Origin: an uncultured Lachnospiraceae bacterium
GTDB lineage: Bacteria > Bacillota > Clostridia > Lachnospirales > Lachnospiraceae
Direction of reading: 5' to 3'
Assembly: GCA_958405355.1 (NCBI GenBank)
Contig: CATYEA010000106.1
Coordinates: 1-6,765 of the forward strand
Length of the DNA: 6,765 nucleotides
Positions within the stretch are counted from its first letter, which is position 1, and every line of letters begins with the position of its first letter. The notes below the pieces were generated by a model. The model saw nothing but the letters and a program-made list of their open reading frames with translations, made no database searches and was not told the origin of the DNA. This document shows positions 6,017-6,765 of this stretch, in pieces. Made by a program: the position numbers and the translations under genes.

Positions 6017-6765
6017 TTATGTTGTGTTCCTGACTTCCAAATGAATCGGAACTACATATTCCTTTTGGCTGATCGGCTCTTTTCGAATCAGCCTGAGCAG
6101 AGCCTCGGCCGCCGCGAGGGCCATCTGTTCCGTATCCTGAGCAATGGTCGTCATCGGAGGATTGCAAAATTCCGACAAGGAAACATTATCAAATCCGACA
6201 ATCTTTACCTGCCCCGGCACACTGTACCCGGCCTCAGCCAGGGCGTGTATAGTTCCCAGAGCCATCATATCATTTGTTGTAAAAACGCCGTCGAAACAGC
6301 ATCCTCTTTCACTCAAAAATTCAGCAACCCTTTCTTTGGCCGATTTATAATCCGGCAGGATCGTAATTTCAAAATCCCCTTCACAGGTTTTTCCATACTC
6401 GGCCAGAGCATCCAGAAATCCTTTCCGGCGCTGCTGAATAGTCGATGCCATACGAAAATCCCGAATCAATAAAGGTCTTACGCATCCCTTCTCGCACAGT
6501 TCTCTTCCGGCCAGATAACCACCCCGATAATTGTCCGACTGAACAATAAATTCCGCATTCTTCGGTGAACGGTCAATGAATACGACCGGCACCCTCGGAC
6601 TTTTTACCAGCGGACTGATGGCTTCCATCCCGGAAACATAAATCAGTCCATCCACATTTTTATCAAACATATCCTGAATATGCCGTTCCTCTTATTCCGG
6701 GTCTTCGTTGGAATGACAGATCAGATCCGAATAGTTATATTTGATAAAAATTATATCCAGGGTTC
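6017..6765 (-). pseudogene. LacI-family transcriptional regulator, interrupted by an in-frame TAA; 5' end outside window
   Basis: The effector-binding part of a LacI/GalR-type repressor. From the ATG at 6668-6670 a 217-residue frame reads clearly as the periplasmic-binding-protein-like domain: KNVDGLIYVSG (4-14), VPVVFIDRSP (27-36), VQSDNYRGGYLAGREL (43-58), RRKGFLDAL (81-89), VFTTNDMMALGTIHAL (129-144), VKIVGFDNVSLSEF (155-168) and the C-terminal PPMTTIAQD (171-179). It has no DNA-binding domain. In the same frame upstream, 23 codons to the window edge also read as LacI-like (KYNYSDLICHSNEDPE), then TAA at 6692-6694, then EERHIQD leading into the Met. One sense codon therefore seems to have become a stop. 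The ATG has only AGAGGAA 15 bases upstream, too far for good re-initiation. The helix-turn-helix would lie beyond the window. No further frame damage is visible, so the lesion is recent or a sequencing error. Its adjacency suggests it once controlled the als genes. LacI-family membership is secure; function loss is inferred. Confidence 0.75.

Noticed and set aside
6668..6670. Start of an intact, naturally short 217-residue regulator at this ATG
   Set aside because: The start falls within the first part of the effector domain, lacks a properly spaced ribosome binding site, and the LacI-like reading continues upstream through the stop. A broken longer gene explains it better.

Overview
The window reads as one catabolic locus, with every recognised gene on the minus strand. 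Transcription runs from high to low coordinates: lacI-type regulator (broken) > alsA > alsC > alsE > alsK > alsB > rpiB. Together these supply import and conversion of a hexose, most likely D-allose, to fructose 6-phosphate. AlsB (binding lipoprotein), AlsA (double ATPase) and AlsC (permease) form the ABC importer. AlsK (ROK kinase) makes allose 6-phosphate, RpiB (with its ribose/allose 6-phosphate isomerase fold) makes allulose 6-phosphate, and AlsE (3-epimerase) makes fructose 6-phosphate for glycolysis. The assignment rests on conserved motifs plus similarity, judged by eye from memory, of AlsB, AlsK and AlsE to the E. coli als proteins. Substrate identity is therefore well supported but not proven.

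The organism looks like a low-to-mid GC Gram-positive, probably a clostridial, Lachnospiraceae-like gut bacterium. The reasons are strong AAGGAGG-type ribosome binding sites, a lipobox-anchored solute-binding protein with a Thr/Glu/Ala-rich linker, sigma-A-type promoters and moderate GC. This is inference from style only.

Layout. 1-19: no feature seen. 20-484: rpiB. 485-636: rpiB promoter and ribosome binding site, and the intrinsic terminator that ends the alsB transcript. 637-1665: alsB. 1666-1723: a short gap with an imperfect stem-loop. 1724-2638: alsK. 2657-3334: alsE. 3335-3452: a 118-base gap with a good promoter whose spacer holds a perfect 6+1+6 palindrome, plus a degenerate second copy and a weak cre-like site upstream. 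3453-4415: alsC. 4434-5951: alsA. 5952-6016: a 65-base gap with the alsA ribosome binding site. 6017-6765: the effector-binding part of a LacI-family regulator that runs off the window. No other gap exceeds 152 bases.

The transport genes alsA-alsC appear tightly coupled. alsE-alsK-alsB can be transcribed from an internal, probably regulated promoter. rpiB is insulated by a terminator and has its own promoter, which suits an enzyme with a second job in the pentose phosphate pathway. The most notable oddity is an in-frame TAA inside the LacI-family gene at 6692-6694: recognisable regulator sequence continues in the same frame on both sides. I see no mobile element, CRISPR array, RNA gene or defence system, and no evidence of a wholly new system. 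The points of interest are the broken regulator and the regulatory architecture.
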